Shown piece after piece: positions 26,626 to 35,047 of a DNA stretch of 64,000 bases (the stretch's first letter is position 1; each line of letters opens with the position of its first letter). A program made the translations under genes and the position numbers. The stretch lies in contig NZ_WVIC01000009.1 of assembly GCF_009939295.1 (NCBI RefSeq), positions 21,234 to 85,233 of the forward strand, read 5' to 3'. The DNA comes from Petrachloros mirabilis ULC683 (GTDB taxonomy: Bacteria; Cyanobacteriota; Cyanobacteriia; Thermosynechococcales; Thermosynechococcaceae). A model generated the notes under the pieces. It was not told the origin of the DNA and did not search any database. It worked only from the letters and a program-made list of their open reading frames with translations.

Positions 26626-26701
26626 AACGGTATGTCTTATGAAAAATCAGCCGCAGTTTCCTGGTGCTGATTCTGAAGAACTCTGGCGTGAGTCGCAAAA
26701 T

Positions 26702-27277
26702 CTAGTTGGTTTGAGGAGATTCAACCGGCGAGTCTGCTGGACTTTCGGGTGTGGTAGGTTCTGGATCTGCGATCGGTGGGACAGGATCGCTCGGCGTCAC
26801 ACTTTCTGCCGGAGGACTGGTTTCCCCAGTTGTGGCTGGAGGACTAGCCGGAGGCACATTAATCTCTGTGTTGATGTCTGGGGCAGGTTGCTGCGGAGAT
26901 GGACTAGGGGGAACGGTGATGTTGATATTAGGTGGTTGCTGCCCCTCAGGTGTGGTCGGCTGCTCAGGAATCACCACTGGATCCGGGGCTGTCGGCTCTG
27001 GGCGTGTGAGTAGGTACCAAAATAAAACACCAAGACCCAGTACAGCAGTGACAATCACCCCAACTAAAACCCCTCGGGAGGCATTTTCAGTATCGCGATC
27101 GCGCAGAGCCTTCTCGACTCGCAATTGTCGTTCTTGTTCGACGAGGGCTGCTTCTGCCCGCTCTGCCCGCAACTTGTCGCGGTGGGTTTGCAGTGCTGGG
27201 TCAAGCCTTGGGTCAACCAAAGTCTCTTCAGGATCCTCAAAGACAGAATCAGATTGAGGATTGGGGAAATTAGACAT
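26702..27277 (-). CDS. Single-pass membrane protein with proline-rich extracytoplasmic tail
   Basis: A 191-residue protein. A charged helical N-terminal part (about 30-62, HRDKLRAERAEAALVEQERQ, coiled-coil-like) is followed by one membrane helix at residues 69-90 (GVLVGVIVTAVLGLGVLFWYLL). The tail is long and disordered, rich in Pro, Glu and Thr, and includes NINITVPPSPSP and EINVPPASPP. The neighbouring gene 27349-27714 has the same layout and PPEINIEIP-type motifs. The function is unknown. Confidence 0.7.
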   Translation of the reverse strand: MSNFPNPQSDSVFEDPEETLVDPRLDPALQTHRDKLRAERAEAALVEQERQLRVEKALRDRDTENASRGVLVGVIVTAVLGLGVLFWYLLTRPEPTAPDPVVIPEQPTTPEGQQPPNINITVPPSPSPQQPAPDINTEINVPPASPPATTGETSPPAESVTPSDPVPPIADPEPTTPESPADSPVESPQTN

Positions 27278-27348
27278 TGCTTTAAACTCCTGAACCCATG
27301 AGGCAGACTAATTGACAAATGAATGCGTAGTAAAAATCTCGAAAGAGA

Positions 27349-27714
27349 TTAGTTATTTGAACCTGAGGGAGCTGAATCAGCAGGGCTATCCTCTTGAGGA
27401 GATGTTTGTGTTCCCTCGGGCAAATTTATTTCTGGGATGGTTACTTCTGGAGGAGAAACTTCTGGAATTTCAATATTAATTTCAGGTGGTTCTGAGTTTG
27501 ACTCGGGGATATTAATAATGTTTGGCTGCTGCTCAGTTGTCGCAGTATCTTGCCGGAGAAATACCCAAACGCCCAACCCAGCAACAATTACAAGCACCGC
27601 TCCCAACAAGACTCCTAGGGTTAAATTGGCGCTACTTTGACGAGACTGACCATCGACGTAGCCTTTTTTGTAATCAACTGGATTAGGTTCTTCTCTGTTG
27701 TAGCGAGTTGACAT
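27349..27714 (-). CDS. Single-pass membrane protein, paralogue of the downstream gene
   Basis: A 121-residue protein with a short hydrophilic N-terminus containing VDYKKGYVDGQ, one membrane helix at residues 32-53 (TLGVLLGAVLVIVAGLGVWVFL) and a disordered acidic Pro-rich tail with NIINIPESNS and PEINIEIPEV. It is 71 bp upstream of the 191-residue gene on the same strand, with the same topology and repeated N-I-x-I-P motifs. The two are probably tandem duplicates. The function is unknown. Confidence 0.65.
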   Translation of the reverse strand: MSTRYNREEPNPVDYKKGYVDGQSRQSSANLTLGVLLGAVLVIVAGLGVWVFLRQDTATTEQQPNIINIPESNSEPPEINIEIPEVSPPEVTIPEINLPEGTQTSPQEDSPADSAPSGSNN

Positions 27715-27994
27715 TTCTAAAACTCTCCAAAGCCTTAATGAAAGGGATCAGATGCTATTCAATTAGCATCCATATAGATGCTTCCTGAATTTGGTTTGAA
27801 TTTCAAAACCGAATTACTTTTTACATGTTTGATACTTTACAAGTATGACGGATAGAGACACTCACTCCATCTACCCGAAGCCGTAAGTTAGCTTCCAAAG
27901 ACTCTATCTAGAGAAATAAACCCCAACTCGGAACACCAGCGCCCTAGCAGTCAAGGAATAGCTGCGCCTGGTGTGCCTGACGTTTCACCAGGAA

Positions 27995-28020
27995 GATTTT
28001 GATGGGTCGGAGATCCTCAA
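27995..28020. repeat. R3 repeat fragment
   Basis: The first half of R3 (attttgatgggtcggagatc...) is truncated at about 28020, where it joins an R1 fragment. Both sit in the 381-bp gap before the Uma2 gene, which otherwise holds nothing recognisable. Confidence 0.6.
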
Positions 28021-28066
28021 GTTCCACCCCCACACCCCGTACCTCACTCAGGTGAGAACCGCCATA
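28020..28066. repeat. R1 repeat fragment (right end)
   Basis: It contains the R1 right half, from GTTCCACCCCCAC through CTCACTCAGGTGAGAACCGC to the terminal CATA. The left part is missing. It is fused to an R3 fragment. Confidence 0.75.
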
Positions 28067-28095
28067 ATTGATGGAATAACTGTGTCTAGCCAATC

Positions 28096-28647
28096 CTAGG
28101 CATTCAAAATCGCATCCACTGAAATATCTATACTTGGAAATGCCAGGGGCTGAATGATGCCACCCGTAAAGGTCTGTTTCGATAGATACTCGCCTTTTTT
28201 AGGATGACGAAACATCATAAGCTGTAGTCCTTTCAAATTCACCACCCAATATTCAGGAATATTGACTTCTGCATAAATCTTGGTTTTGATGTCAAGATCT
28301 GTCATCAAGCTGGAGTTGGCATATTCAACAATCCAGAAAATATTTTCGGGATAGGGATGATGCGATCGATACTCACGTCCTAGCCGTTGCACAATCGCTA
28401 GATCGGGTTCTGGCTCTGAATCGTTGGGTAGTGTGATCGGCTTTGCTTGACGAACTTTAGCGCGATCACCTAATAACTTCGCCAAATATTCCCCAGCCTC
28501 ATCGCTACAGTAGGCGTGAGGTTCACCCTCTGGAGCCATTTCAACAATTTCTCCTTTGAGCAACTCTACCCGACGATCTTTTAAGATCTCTGCTTCGATC
28601 ATCTGGTGGTAGTCTGCCACCGTCCATTTTGCAAGGGTAATTGTCAT
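28096..28647 (-). CDS. Uma2 family putative restriction endonuclease-fold protein
   Basis: A 183-residue Uma2 (DUF820) protein with a PD-(D/E)XK-like core. The features are WTVADYHQMIEAEILKDRRVELLKGEIVEMAPEG, the acidic SEPEPDLAIV strand, IVEYANSSL, and K in DIKTKIYAEVNIPEYWVV. The family is hugely expanded in cyanobacteria; no biological role is established. It is the last gene in this reverse-strand stretch after the antiporter. Confidence 0.92.
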   Translation of the reverse strand: MTITLAKWTVADYHQMIEAEILKDRRVELLKGEIVEMAPEGEPHAYCSDEAGEYLAKLLGDRAKVRQAKPITLPNDSEPEPDLAIVQRLGREYRSHHPYPENIFWIVEYANSSLMTDLDIKTKIYAEVNIPEYWVVNLKGLQLMMFRHPKKGEYLSKQTFTGGIIQPLAFPSIDISVDAILNA

Positions 28648-28739
28648 GGCGATCGCATCTCAAGTGATACAGCAATCCTAAATCAATTGTGAATTAACCC
28701 GTGAGGTTAGGTTTTTTTTCAAAACGGTTTTCAATGCCC

Positions 28740-30833
28740 TCATCTTTGGAACCCATCACTGGAAGCCTCGCCAAAGAGGACTATCGAGCATTCCAGATCC
28801 CGCATCACTTGGGTGGCCACATCACTCACAGCTAGTCCTGCCACAGTTCGCCGCCGCAGCGATCGCAGGATTACCAGGTCAAAGGTGTCTGCCATTCGCA
28901 AAATCACCTGAGCTACGTCATCATGAGCCACCATCTTTAGCTTAAACAATCCGGGCTTTTCTGCCATCTCTAGCAGCGCCATCAGTTGCGACTTAAACTC
29001 AAGGCGAATTTCTCCAGGGGTTTGGGGTGCATAAACATGTAGCAGCGTCACTGTGGCTTGATTTGTCTCCGCTAAAAATTGGGCGAACCGAGCAACCCGT
29101 AACGCAGACGGCGTTAAATCTCGTAGGGGCACCAAAATATGTTGAATGGCTGTTGGGGGTTGCAGCAGCCGCATCACGGCGACTGGACAATGGGATGACC
29201 AAAACACTTGATTGGCCAAATTGCCAAACAACCGAGCCCGTAGGCTGGTCATTTCGCCATAGCCCATCACGATTAGATTGGCTTTGGTCTCTTTGGCTGA
29301 CCGGTTAATGCCTTGGGCAATATCACTGTCAATGCGCAGGGTGGGGCGAACTTCAATCTTAAGCTGCTGCCCTAAGTCTGTTGCTCGATTGAGGAGACGC
29401 TGGTTTTGTGCGATCGCAGCATCTAACTCCGGTTCATCCATAAAAACTGAAGCTTTCACCACCACCAACGGCACAATCACCCCCTGCTCATGATGCGCTA
29501 GAAGGGCTGCCAGCTCAATTAAGTAATCTTCGGTCTCAGGGTTATGAATAGGAATGACCACCGTAAAGGGGCCAGGAGTAACTTCTGTCCCTGGTATATG
29601 GGCGAGCGTTAGCACCTGCCCCATCCCGGGCAAAGGACGAGGGGCGGGCACCTGGATCATGGAGAGGCGACTGGCAAACCGAGCCGTCAACACTGGCCCC
29701 ACCAAGGAGGTCACCAGCATCAGCACAATCACACTGTTAAAGATCGCCTCCGAAAGGAGCCCCACTTGAAATCCCACCAATGCCGCTGCCAGAGTCGCCG
29801 CAACCTGAGGGATTGACAGCGACCACATGGTTAGCATCTCCATGCGGCTGTAGCCAAACAGAAGTTTGGTGATTAGCGCAGCCACAAACTTGCTGCCTAC
29901 CAGCCCCCCGACAATGGCAACCACCATCAACACATTGGTCGTCAGCGTCTCCATAAAGACTGGGATATTCAGCAGCAGCCCCATATCTACAAAGAAAAAG
30001 GGAATGAACAGCACACTCCCCACAAATTCCACCTTGTCTTTGACCGGACTACCCCGCAGGACATCATTGACCGCCAGCCCTGCCAAGAATGCCCCTACGA
30101 TATTTTCTACCCGAATCACCTGGGCACCCGCCGCCGCCAAAAAGACCGCCAACAGAATAAACAAAAACTGGTTGCCCTCCTCATCACTGCTGCGGCGAAA
30201 ATAAATCTTGCCAGCCCAGTCAAATCCAAATAGCACCACGGCTGCATAGGCCAGTAGCGCCCCCAATTGCAGCCCCAGATTTAACCAGGAAAACTCGCCT
30301 GCATCAATAGAAACACAAACCGCCAGCACCAATAGTGCCCCAATATCGGTAAAAATAGTGGCTCCCACTGTTACCATTACCGACTCAGTTTTGACAATGC
30401 CCAAACGCCGCACAATGGGATAAGCCAAAAGCGTATGGGACGCCAATAAGGAGCCAATCAGCACCGCTGAGTTAGTACCAAACCCAAAAGCCAGACCAAT
30501 CAGGGTGCCGGTCATCAACGGCACTGCAAAGGTTGCCAGGCCAAAGCTAAATGATCGGTTCCGAGTTTTGCGAAACTCTCCGAGGTCAATTTCTAGCCCC
30601 GCCACAAACATCAGGTACAGTTTGCCAATGTCAGAGAGCAGCTTCATGGTTTCTGATTCATGGGTGAGCAGCGCTAGGGCATAGGGTCCTAGCGCCACCC
30701 CAGCCACCAGCAGCCCTACCAGCCCCGGCATCCGCAGCCGCTCAAAAATTGGGGGAATGGTCAAGCTCACCAACAGCAGCAACGTAAAGATAAAGATGGG
30801 CGAGGCCAGCACCACCTCAGACAACTGTTCCAT
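28740..30833 (-). CDS. CPA2-type Na+/H+ antiporter with universal-stress-like C-terminal domain
   Basis: A 697-residue protein. Residues 1 to about 395 form about 12 membrane helices of the monovalent cation:proton antiporter-2 family (IPPIFERLRMPGLVGLLVAGVALGP, LMFVAGLEIDLGEF, VENIVGAFLAGLAVNDVLRG). The C-terminal 280 residues hold tandem USP-like domains (NLIVMGYGEMTSLRARLFGN, HCPVAVMRLL, HILVPLRDLTPSALRVARFA). These transporters exchange Na+ or K+ for H+, probably at the plasma or thylakoid membrane, with the USP part sensing nucleotides. The substrate cannot be told from sequence. Confidence 0.93.
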   Translation of the reverse strand: MEQLSEVVLASPIFIFTLLLLVSLTIPPIFERLRMPGLVGLLVAGVALGPYALALLTHESETMKLLSDIGKLYLMFVAGLEIDLGEFRKTRNRSFSFGLATFAVPLMTGTLIGLAFGFGTNSAVLIGSLLASHTLLAYPIVRRLGIVKTESVMVTVGATIFTDIGALLVLAVCVSIDAGEFSWLNLGLQLGALLAYAAVVLFGFDWAGKIYFRRSSDEEGNQFLFILLAVFLAAAGAQVIRVENIVGAFLAGLAVNDVLRGSPVKDKVEFVGSVLFIPFFFVDMGLLLNIPVFMETLTTNVLMVVAIVGGLVGSKFVAALITKLLFGYSRMEMLTMWSLSIPQVAATLAAALVGFQVGLLSEAIFNSVIVLMLVTSLVGPVLTARFASRLSMIQVPAPRPLPGMGQVLTLAHIPGTEVTPGPFTVVIPIHNPETEDYLIELAALLAHHEQGVIVPLVVVKASVFMDEPELDAAIAQNQRLLNRATDLGQQLKIEVRPTLRIDSDIAQGINRSAKETKANLIVMGYGEMTSLRARLFGNLANQVFWSSHCPVAVMRLLQPPTAIQHILVPLRDLTPSALRVARFAQFLAETNQATVTLLHVYAPQTPGEIRLEFKSQLMALLEMAEKPGLFKLKMVAHDDVAQVILRMADTFDLVILRSLRRRTVAGLAVSDVATQVMRDLECSIVLFGEASSDGFQR

Positions 30834-30918
30834 GAAGACTCGCTCAAATCCTTAGCTTAACCGGCAGATCCGCTTCAGGCAGCATACTGAGCGACATTGC
30901 TCAGTTCAGCTTTTGAGC

Positions 30919-31362
30919 CTAGCGAATGCCGGTGCCGTAGGCAATCACTTCCAGCGCCACTAGACCACTCTGTCCGGATTGATCGCCAAGGCTGGCGGTT
31001 TCCAGGCGCACATTAATGACTTGAGTGGCTCCCCAGGCAATGGCCTCTTCTTTCATGCGCAGTAAGGCTTCTCGACGGCCTCGCTCTAGGAGGGTTTCGT
31101 AAGATTCAATTCGTCCTCCCATCAGGTTAAACAGCAGTGCCAGAAAGGTCTTAAAGTAATCGCTGGAAATCACCACACTGCCCATAAAGAGTTGGGCTGC
31201 CTGGGCTGGAGGCAAGGGTGGCTTGGCACCTATATTCAGCAACATGACCCCTTGAGTCTGTTGCTCTCGCTGGGCTAAGTCTTCAAAGTGACGACGCTCT
31301 AGGAGGCTGCCAACGCTGTAGCCTATGGCCAGTAGACCCAAGAAAATCAGAAGCTCTATCAT
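30919..31362 (-). CDS. YbjQ-like (UPF0145) protein with N-terminal membrane helix
   Basis: A 147-residue protein. The N-terminal helix at residues 2-20 (IELLIFLGLLAIGYSVGSLL) anchors a YbjQ-type domain with the pattern GSVVISSDYFKTFLALLFNLMGGRIESYETLLERGRREALLRMKEEAIAWGATQVINVR and the C-terminal EVIAYGTGIR. YbjQ proteins form pentamers and have been called heavy-metal binding, without firm function. It is 2 bp after a second YbjQ gene, so the two form an operon. Confidence 0.85.
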   Translation of the reverse strand: MIELLIFLGLLAIGYSVGSLLERRHFEDLAQREQQTQGVMLLNIGAKPPLPPAQAAQLFMGSVVISSDYFKTFLALLFNLMGGRIESYETLLERGRREALLRMKEEAIAWGATQVINVRLETASLGDQSGQSGLVALEVIAYGTGIR

Positions 31363-31364
31363 GG

Positions 31365-31712
31365 CTAATCGACCCGCACGGCAGTGCCGTAGGCAAAGAG
31401 TTCCGCTGCGCCTTGGGCAACCGAAGAAGTTGCAAAGCGAATATTGACCACAGCATTGGCTCCCAACTGTTGCGCTTCGCTCGTCATTCGATCCAGGGCT
31501 TCTTCACGAGCCTCTTGCAGCAGTTCGGTATAGCCGCGCAGTTCACCGCCAACCAGATTCTTGAAGCCTGCCGCAATGTCTCGGCCAATATGCTTGGCTC
31601 GCACAGTACTGCCTTGAACCAAGCCTAAATGCTGAATAATAGTCTTGCCCGGCACCCCTTCTAAAGTAGTCAAAATTAGGGCTGCGCGAGAGAAAACAGG
31701 AGGACGATTCAC
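31365..31712 (-). CDS. YbjQ-like (UPF0145) protein
   Basis: A 115-residue protein without a membrane anchor. The YbjQ pattern is LTTLEGVPGKTIIQHLGLVQGSTVRAKHIGRDIAAGFKNLVGGELRGYTELLQEAREEALDRM, then AQQLGANAVVNIRFATS and ELFAYGTAVRVD. It is the upstream partner of the anchored YbjQ gene (2-bp gap). The two may form a hetero-oligomer; that is inferred. Confidence 0.9.
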   Translation of the reverse strand: MNRPPVFSRAALILTTLEGVPGKTIIQHLGLVQGSTVRAKHIGRDIAAGFKNLVGGELRGYTELLQEAREEALDRMTSEAQQLGANAVVNIRFATSSVAQGAAELFAYGTAVRVD

Positions 31713-31992
31713 GATAAGGCAGATCCTTGAGGTTAGATGAAGGTTAATTCAATGGTCTGCTCAAATTTTACTTCGTTTCAAGGGCATAGATGGCAATAGT
31801 TTTCCTGACCCGGATAGGCAATATTCCCATCAGTCAGTCTCTAGCTTGAGCTGGATCACCCATTCTCCGTATTTTTGCGAAGGTTTTGGCGATGCCAGGG
31901 AGATAGGTTCGGTAATTGCACTGTTGAAGATTTCGGATTCAGTGGCGGACACTACGAACTGACACTCCTCAAGCGCTACACGGGTTGCTTCT

Positions 31993-32205
31993 ATGGCCAC
32001 TTCTGCTCAAGACCTCCTCATTGAATTTTTGCAAACGGATCTGGGGCTCTCCGCTGAGGTCATTGCGATCGCAACTCGCAAGCAGGAAACCCTGATCAGC
32101 CAAATTCACATCACCCTTTGGCAATATGGTCTGATTTCGCTCCAGCAGTTGAACCGAATTTTTGACTGGCTAGAGCATGTAGGGGTAGCCCCCGACCTGG
32201 GATAA
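31993..32205 (+). CDS. DUF2949 family small protein
   Basis: A 70-residue protein with the cyanobacterial DUF2949 pattern: LIEFLQTDLGLSAEVIAIATRK, then PL-type helix SQIHITLWQYGLISLQQLNRIFDWLE. It has no membrane segment and the function is unknown. A partial R2 element follows at 32224-32300. Confidence 0.8.
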   Translation: MATSAQDLLIEFLQTDLGLSAEVIAIATRKQETLISQIHITLWQYGLISLQQLNRIFDWLEHVGVAPDLG

Positions 32206-32223
32206 GCCCGCTCTAAATGGTCA

Positions 32224-32300
32224 AAGTCCCCCAGAATGGGGGATTTAGAGGGCTAGACAGGCTGGATAACAAAACCAAGGACTTGTGTGTACACCGTAGC
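32224..32300. repeat. R2 repeat, partial right-end copy
   Basis: It starts in the C-tract/G-tract core (cccccagaatgggggattt) and ends with the R2 terminus gtgtgtacaccgtagc at 32300. The left part is missing. The rest of the 329-bp gap up to 32534 shows no gene. Confidence 0.7.
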
Positions 32301-32534
32301 TCCTCATGCAGATTCGTCGCTCAAGGCTGCATATCCTCATGTTAAGGTAAGAAACTAAGTAGATATTTACGAATCTACACAATCCCAATGATGTAGATAG
32401 ACAAAAATCTATAAAAATACAGGATCCGACCTGACCGGATTCCTCAGACTTGCTAGCACTGAGTCTTAGAGTTGGGTCAGGTTTGCTGTGTTGGCTTCTT
32501 CTATACTTCTTGCCAAACGTTGGGTGATTAAGCA

Positions 32535-33509
32535 ATGGCTCCCCTGGTTGCAAACTACTACTTGACCTATCGATGCAACGCCCGTTGCCACTTTTGTGAT
32601 ATTTGGGCCTTAGATCCAGGTCAAGAAGCAAGCTTGGAAACAATTCAAAAAAACCTACAAGACCTGAAGCGACTCGGAGTGAAATATGTAGACTTCACTG
32701 GAGGCGAACCCCTACTGCGAGCCGATGTAGCCGAAATCTACCAAGAAGCGAAACGGCTGGGGTTCTATACCAGCATGACCACCAACACCATTTTGTATCC
32801 CAAGAAAGCGCGTGAAATCCAGGGGCTAATTGATTTTCTCAACTTCTCCCTCGATGGCCCCGATGCCGATACCCATGATCAGTCTCGTGGGGTGCAAATC
32901 TTTGACACCCTCGTCGAATCAGTGAAGCTTGCCCAGGAACTCGGGGAATATCCCGTTTTGAACCACACGGTCACGGCTCAAAACCATCAACGGATTGATG
33001 AGGTAGCAGCCCTGGGGCAAGAACTGGGCGTTCGGGTTTGGTTAAACCCAGCCTTTACCGCGCACAGCAACTATAACCACCGCAAAAATCCAACTCCGGA
33101 ACTGGTTGAATCCATTGAAACCAGTGCCCGCCAGTATCCCAATGTAGGGTACAACAAAGCGGCATTGGAGCTGATTCGAGATGGGGGCAACGACACCCAA
33201 AATCCCCGCTGTAAAGCTGTTGATGCTGTTATTGCCATCTCGCCCAATGATGAGTTGCTGTTGCCCTGCTATCACTTTGCCCAGCAGGGGGTGCCGATTC
33301 AGGGACGACTGTATGAGCTGTATCGGGAGTCTGAGGTGGTTGACCAATATCGCCAATCTCAGGGCAAACTATCAGTGTGCGAGGGATGTACGGTATGGTG
33401 TTACCTGATTCCGAGCTTTTTCAAAGGTTTTGATAAGTATTGGTGGTTGAACCAAGTGAGCTATGCCGGAGAATTCCTGGCCCGAAAACGATTCTTACAA
33501 CGTGCCTGA
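32535..33509 (+). CDS. Radical SAM protein with C-terminal cysteine-rich (SPASM-like) region
   Basis: A 324-residue protein. The radical SAM cluster motif is Cys14-x3-Cys18-x2-Cys21 (CNARCHFC), followed by DFTGGEPLLRAD (GGE motif) and NFSLDGPDADTHDQSRG. The C-terminal part has more cysteines (PRCKAVDA, LLPCYHF, VCEGCTVWCYL) that could hold a second Fe-S cluster. The next gene, a GT2 glycosyltransferase, overlaps it by 47 bp or starts just after it, so they are probably co-expressed. The substrate is unknown. Confidence 0.88.
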   Translation: MAPLVANYYLTYRCNARCHFCDIWALDPGQEASLETIQKNLQDLKRLGVKYVDFTGGEPLLRADVAEIYQEAKRLGFYTSMTTNTILYPKKAREIQGLIDFLNFSLDGPDADTHDQSRGVQIFDTLVESVKLAQELGEYPVLNHTVTAQNHQRIDEVAALGQELGVRVWLNPAFTAHSNYNHRKNPTPELVESIETSARQYPNVGYNKAALELIRDGGNDTQNPRCKAVDAVIAISPNDELLLPCYHFAQQGVPIQGRLYELYRESEVVDQYRQSQGKLSVCEGCTVWCYLIPSFFKGFDKYWWLNQVSYAGEFLARKRFLQRA

Positions 33510-34887
33510 TTCCCTGCATGACTTGCTGATGGAGGTTTCAGAGTTGTCTGACTCTGAAGTTGTACCGCTTTACCCGAGCGGAGAACATCGGCGGCGCAAG
33601 GCGGCACTGGTGCTGGCGCTCATCTGGAGCAGCACCCTGGCTCTACATGTCTATGTCGGTGGATTTTGGCTGATTCTGGGGTTGACGATGGTGATGGGGG
33701 TGCATTCCCTGCGATTATTAATCGCCCGTCCACCGAAGCTGCCCGCATCCCTGTCTTGGCAACATCCCGACCCAGATGTTCCTAGGGTGTCTTTGTTGGT
33801 GGCAGCCAAAAACGAGGCGGCAGTCATCGGAGCACTGGTGAAAGCGCTTTGTGAGCTAGATTACCCGCGCGATCGCTATGAGCTGTGGCTAATTGATGAC
33901 AACAGTAGCGATCAGACCCCCACAATTTTGGATGACTTGGCCAAGCAATATTCCCAACTGCGGGTGCTGCACCGCACTGCCAAAGACCAAGGCGGTAAGT
34001 CTGGTGCCTTAAATCAAGTGCTGCCATTGACCCAGGGGGACATTATTGGGGTTTTTGATGCCGACGCCCAGGTGCCTCCAGATTTACTGCGACGGGTGGT
34101 GCCCTTCTTTAGTGAGGCACAACTGGGTGCGGTTCAAGTTCGCAAAGCGATTACCAATTACCGCACCAATTTCTGGACTCAAGGCCAAGCAACTGAAATG
34201 GCGCTGGATACCTTTTTTCAGCAGCAGCGCATTGCCATTGGGGGTATCGGCGAGCTGCGAGGCAATGGTCAGTTTGTGCGGCGACAAGCCCTAGAAGCTT
34301 GTGGCGGATGGAATGAAGCCACCATCACGGACGATCTAGATTTAACCCTGCGTCTGCACCTCAATCAGTGGGACATTGACTTTTTGCCTTTGCCCCCAGT
34401 TCAGGAAGAAGGAGTCACCTACTTCAGCGCTTTGTGGCATCAGCGCAATCGCTGGGCCGAGGGAGGCTATCAGCGCTATCTCGATTACTGGCCGCTGATG
34501 GCTCGCAATCGGCTTGGCCCCCAGAAAACGTTTGATCTAGTGATGTTTTGGATTACTCAGTATGGTTTACCCACGGCTGCGGTTCCTGATCTGCTCCTGG
34601 CCTTGGTGCGACAACAAGTGCCGCTGCTAGCACCAGTCACTAGCTTGACCCTGGCACTTTCGTTTTTAGGCATGTTGGCTGGGCTCAACCGCATCCGCCG
34701 CAGTCAAAAGTTGCCGTTCCGTCCCCTGAGCTTGGTGATTCAAGCCTTGCAGGGTACGGTGTATATGATGCATTGGTTTTTAGTGGTGGCCAGCATGACC
34801 ACTCGGGTTGCCATCCGGCCTAAGCGCTTGAAGTGGGTGAAAACGATGCATCAAGGGGAACAAGATGCCCAGTGGTTAGCTGAGTAA
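33463..34887 (+). CDS. GT2-family membrane glycosyltransferase, possible monoglucosyldiacylglycerol synthase
   Basis: Up to 474 residues. Two N-terminal helices (LVLALIWSSTLALHVYVGG and WLILGLTMVMGVHSLRLL) precede the GT-A domain with VSLLVAAKNEAAVIGALV, DDNSSDQTPTIL, DADAQVPPD, TDDLDLTLRL and the QRNRWAEGGYQ (Q-x-x-RW) motif. Two to three helices follow. Length and motifs resemble the cyanobacterial glucosyltransferase that makes monoglucosyldiacylglycerol, the first glycolipid step. The start at 33463 overlaps the upstream gene; ATG 33529 is an alternative. The lipid substrate is inferred. Confidence 0.75.
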   Translation: MPENSWPENDSYNVPDSLHDLLMEVSELSDSEVVPLYPSGEHRRRKAALVLALIWSSTLALHVYVGGFWLILGLTMVMGVHSLRLLIARPPKLPASLSWQHPDPDVPRVSLLVAAKNEAAVIGALVKALCELDYPRDRYELWLIDDNSSDQTPTILDDLAKQYSQLRVLHRTAKDQGGKSGALNQVLPLTQGDIIGVFDADAQVPPDLLRRVVPFFSEAQLGAVQVRKAITNYRTNFWTQGQATEMALDTFFQQQRIAIGGIGELRGNGQFVRRQALEACGGWNEATITDDLDLTLRLHLNQWDIDFLPLPPVQEEGVTYFSALWHQRNRWAEGGYQRYLDYWPLMARNRLGPQKTFDLVMFWITQYGLPTAAVPDLLLALVRQQVPLLAPVTSLTLALSFLGMLAGLNRIRRSQKLPFRPLSLVIQALQGTVYMMHWFLVVASMTTRVAIRPKRLKWVKTMHQGEQDAQWLAE

Positions 34888-35047
34888 GGCTTCCTGGCAT
34901 GAACGTGAGGCTTGACTGAGGATGCTCTGATTAGCCTGCTCTGGTTTGGGGTGCGTAGAATGTAAATAGGTGCTGCAAATTAAGGGAAAATTCAGCCGTT
35001 CTCGCCTATTTATTTTGCTCTACTGTGCCCTTTTGGATTCGGAAATT

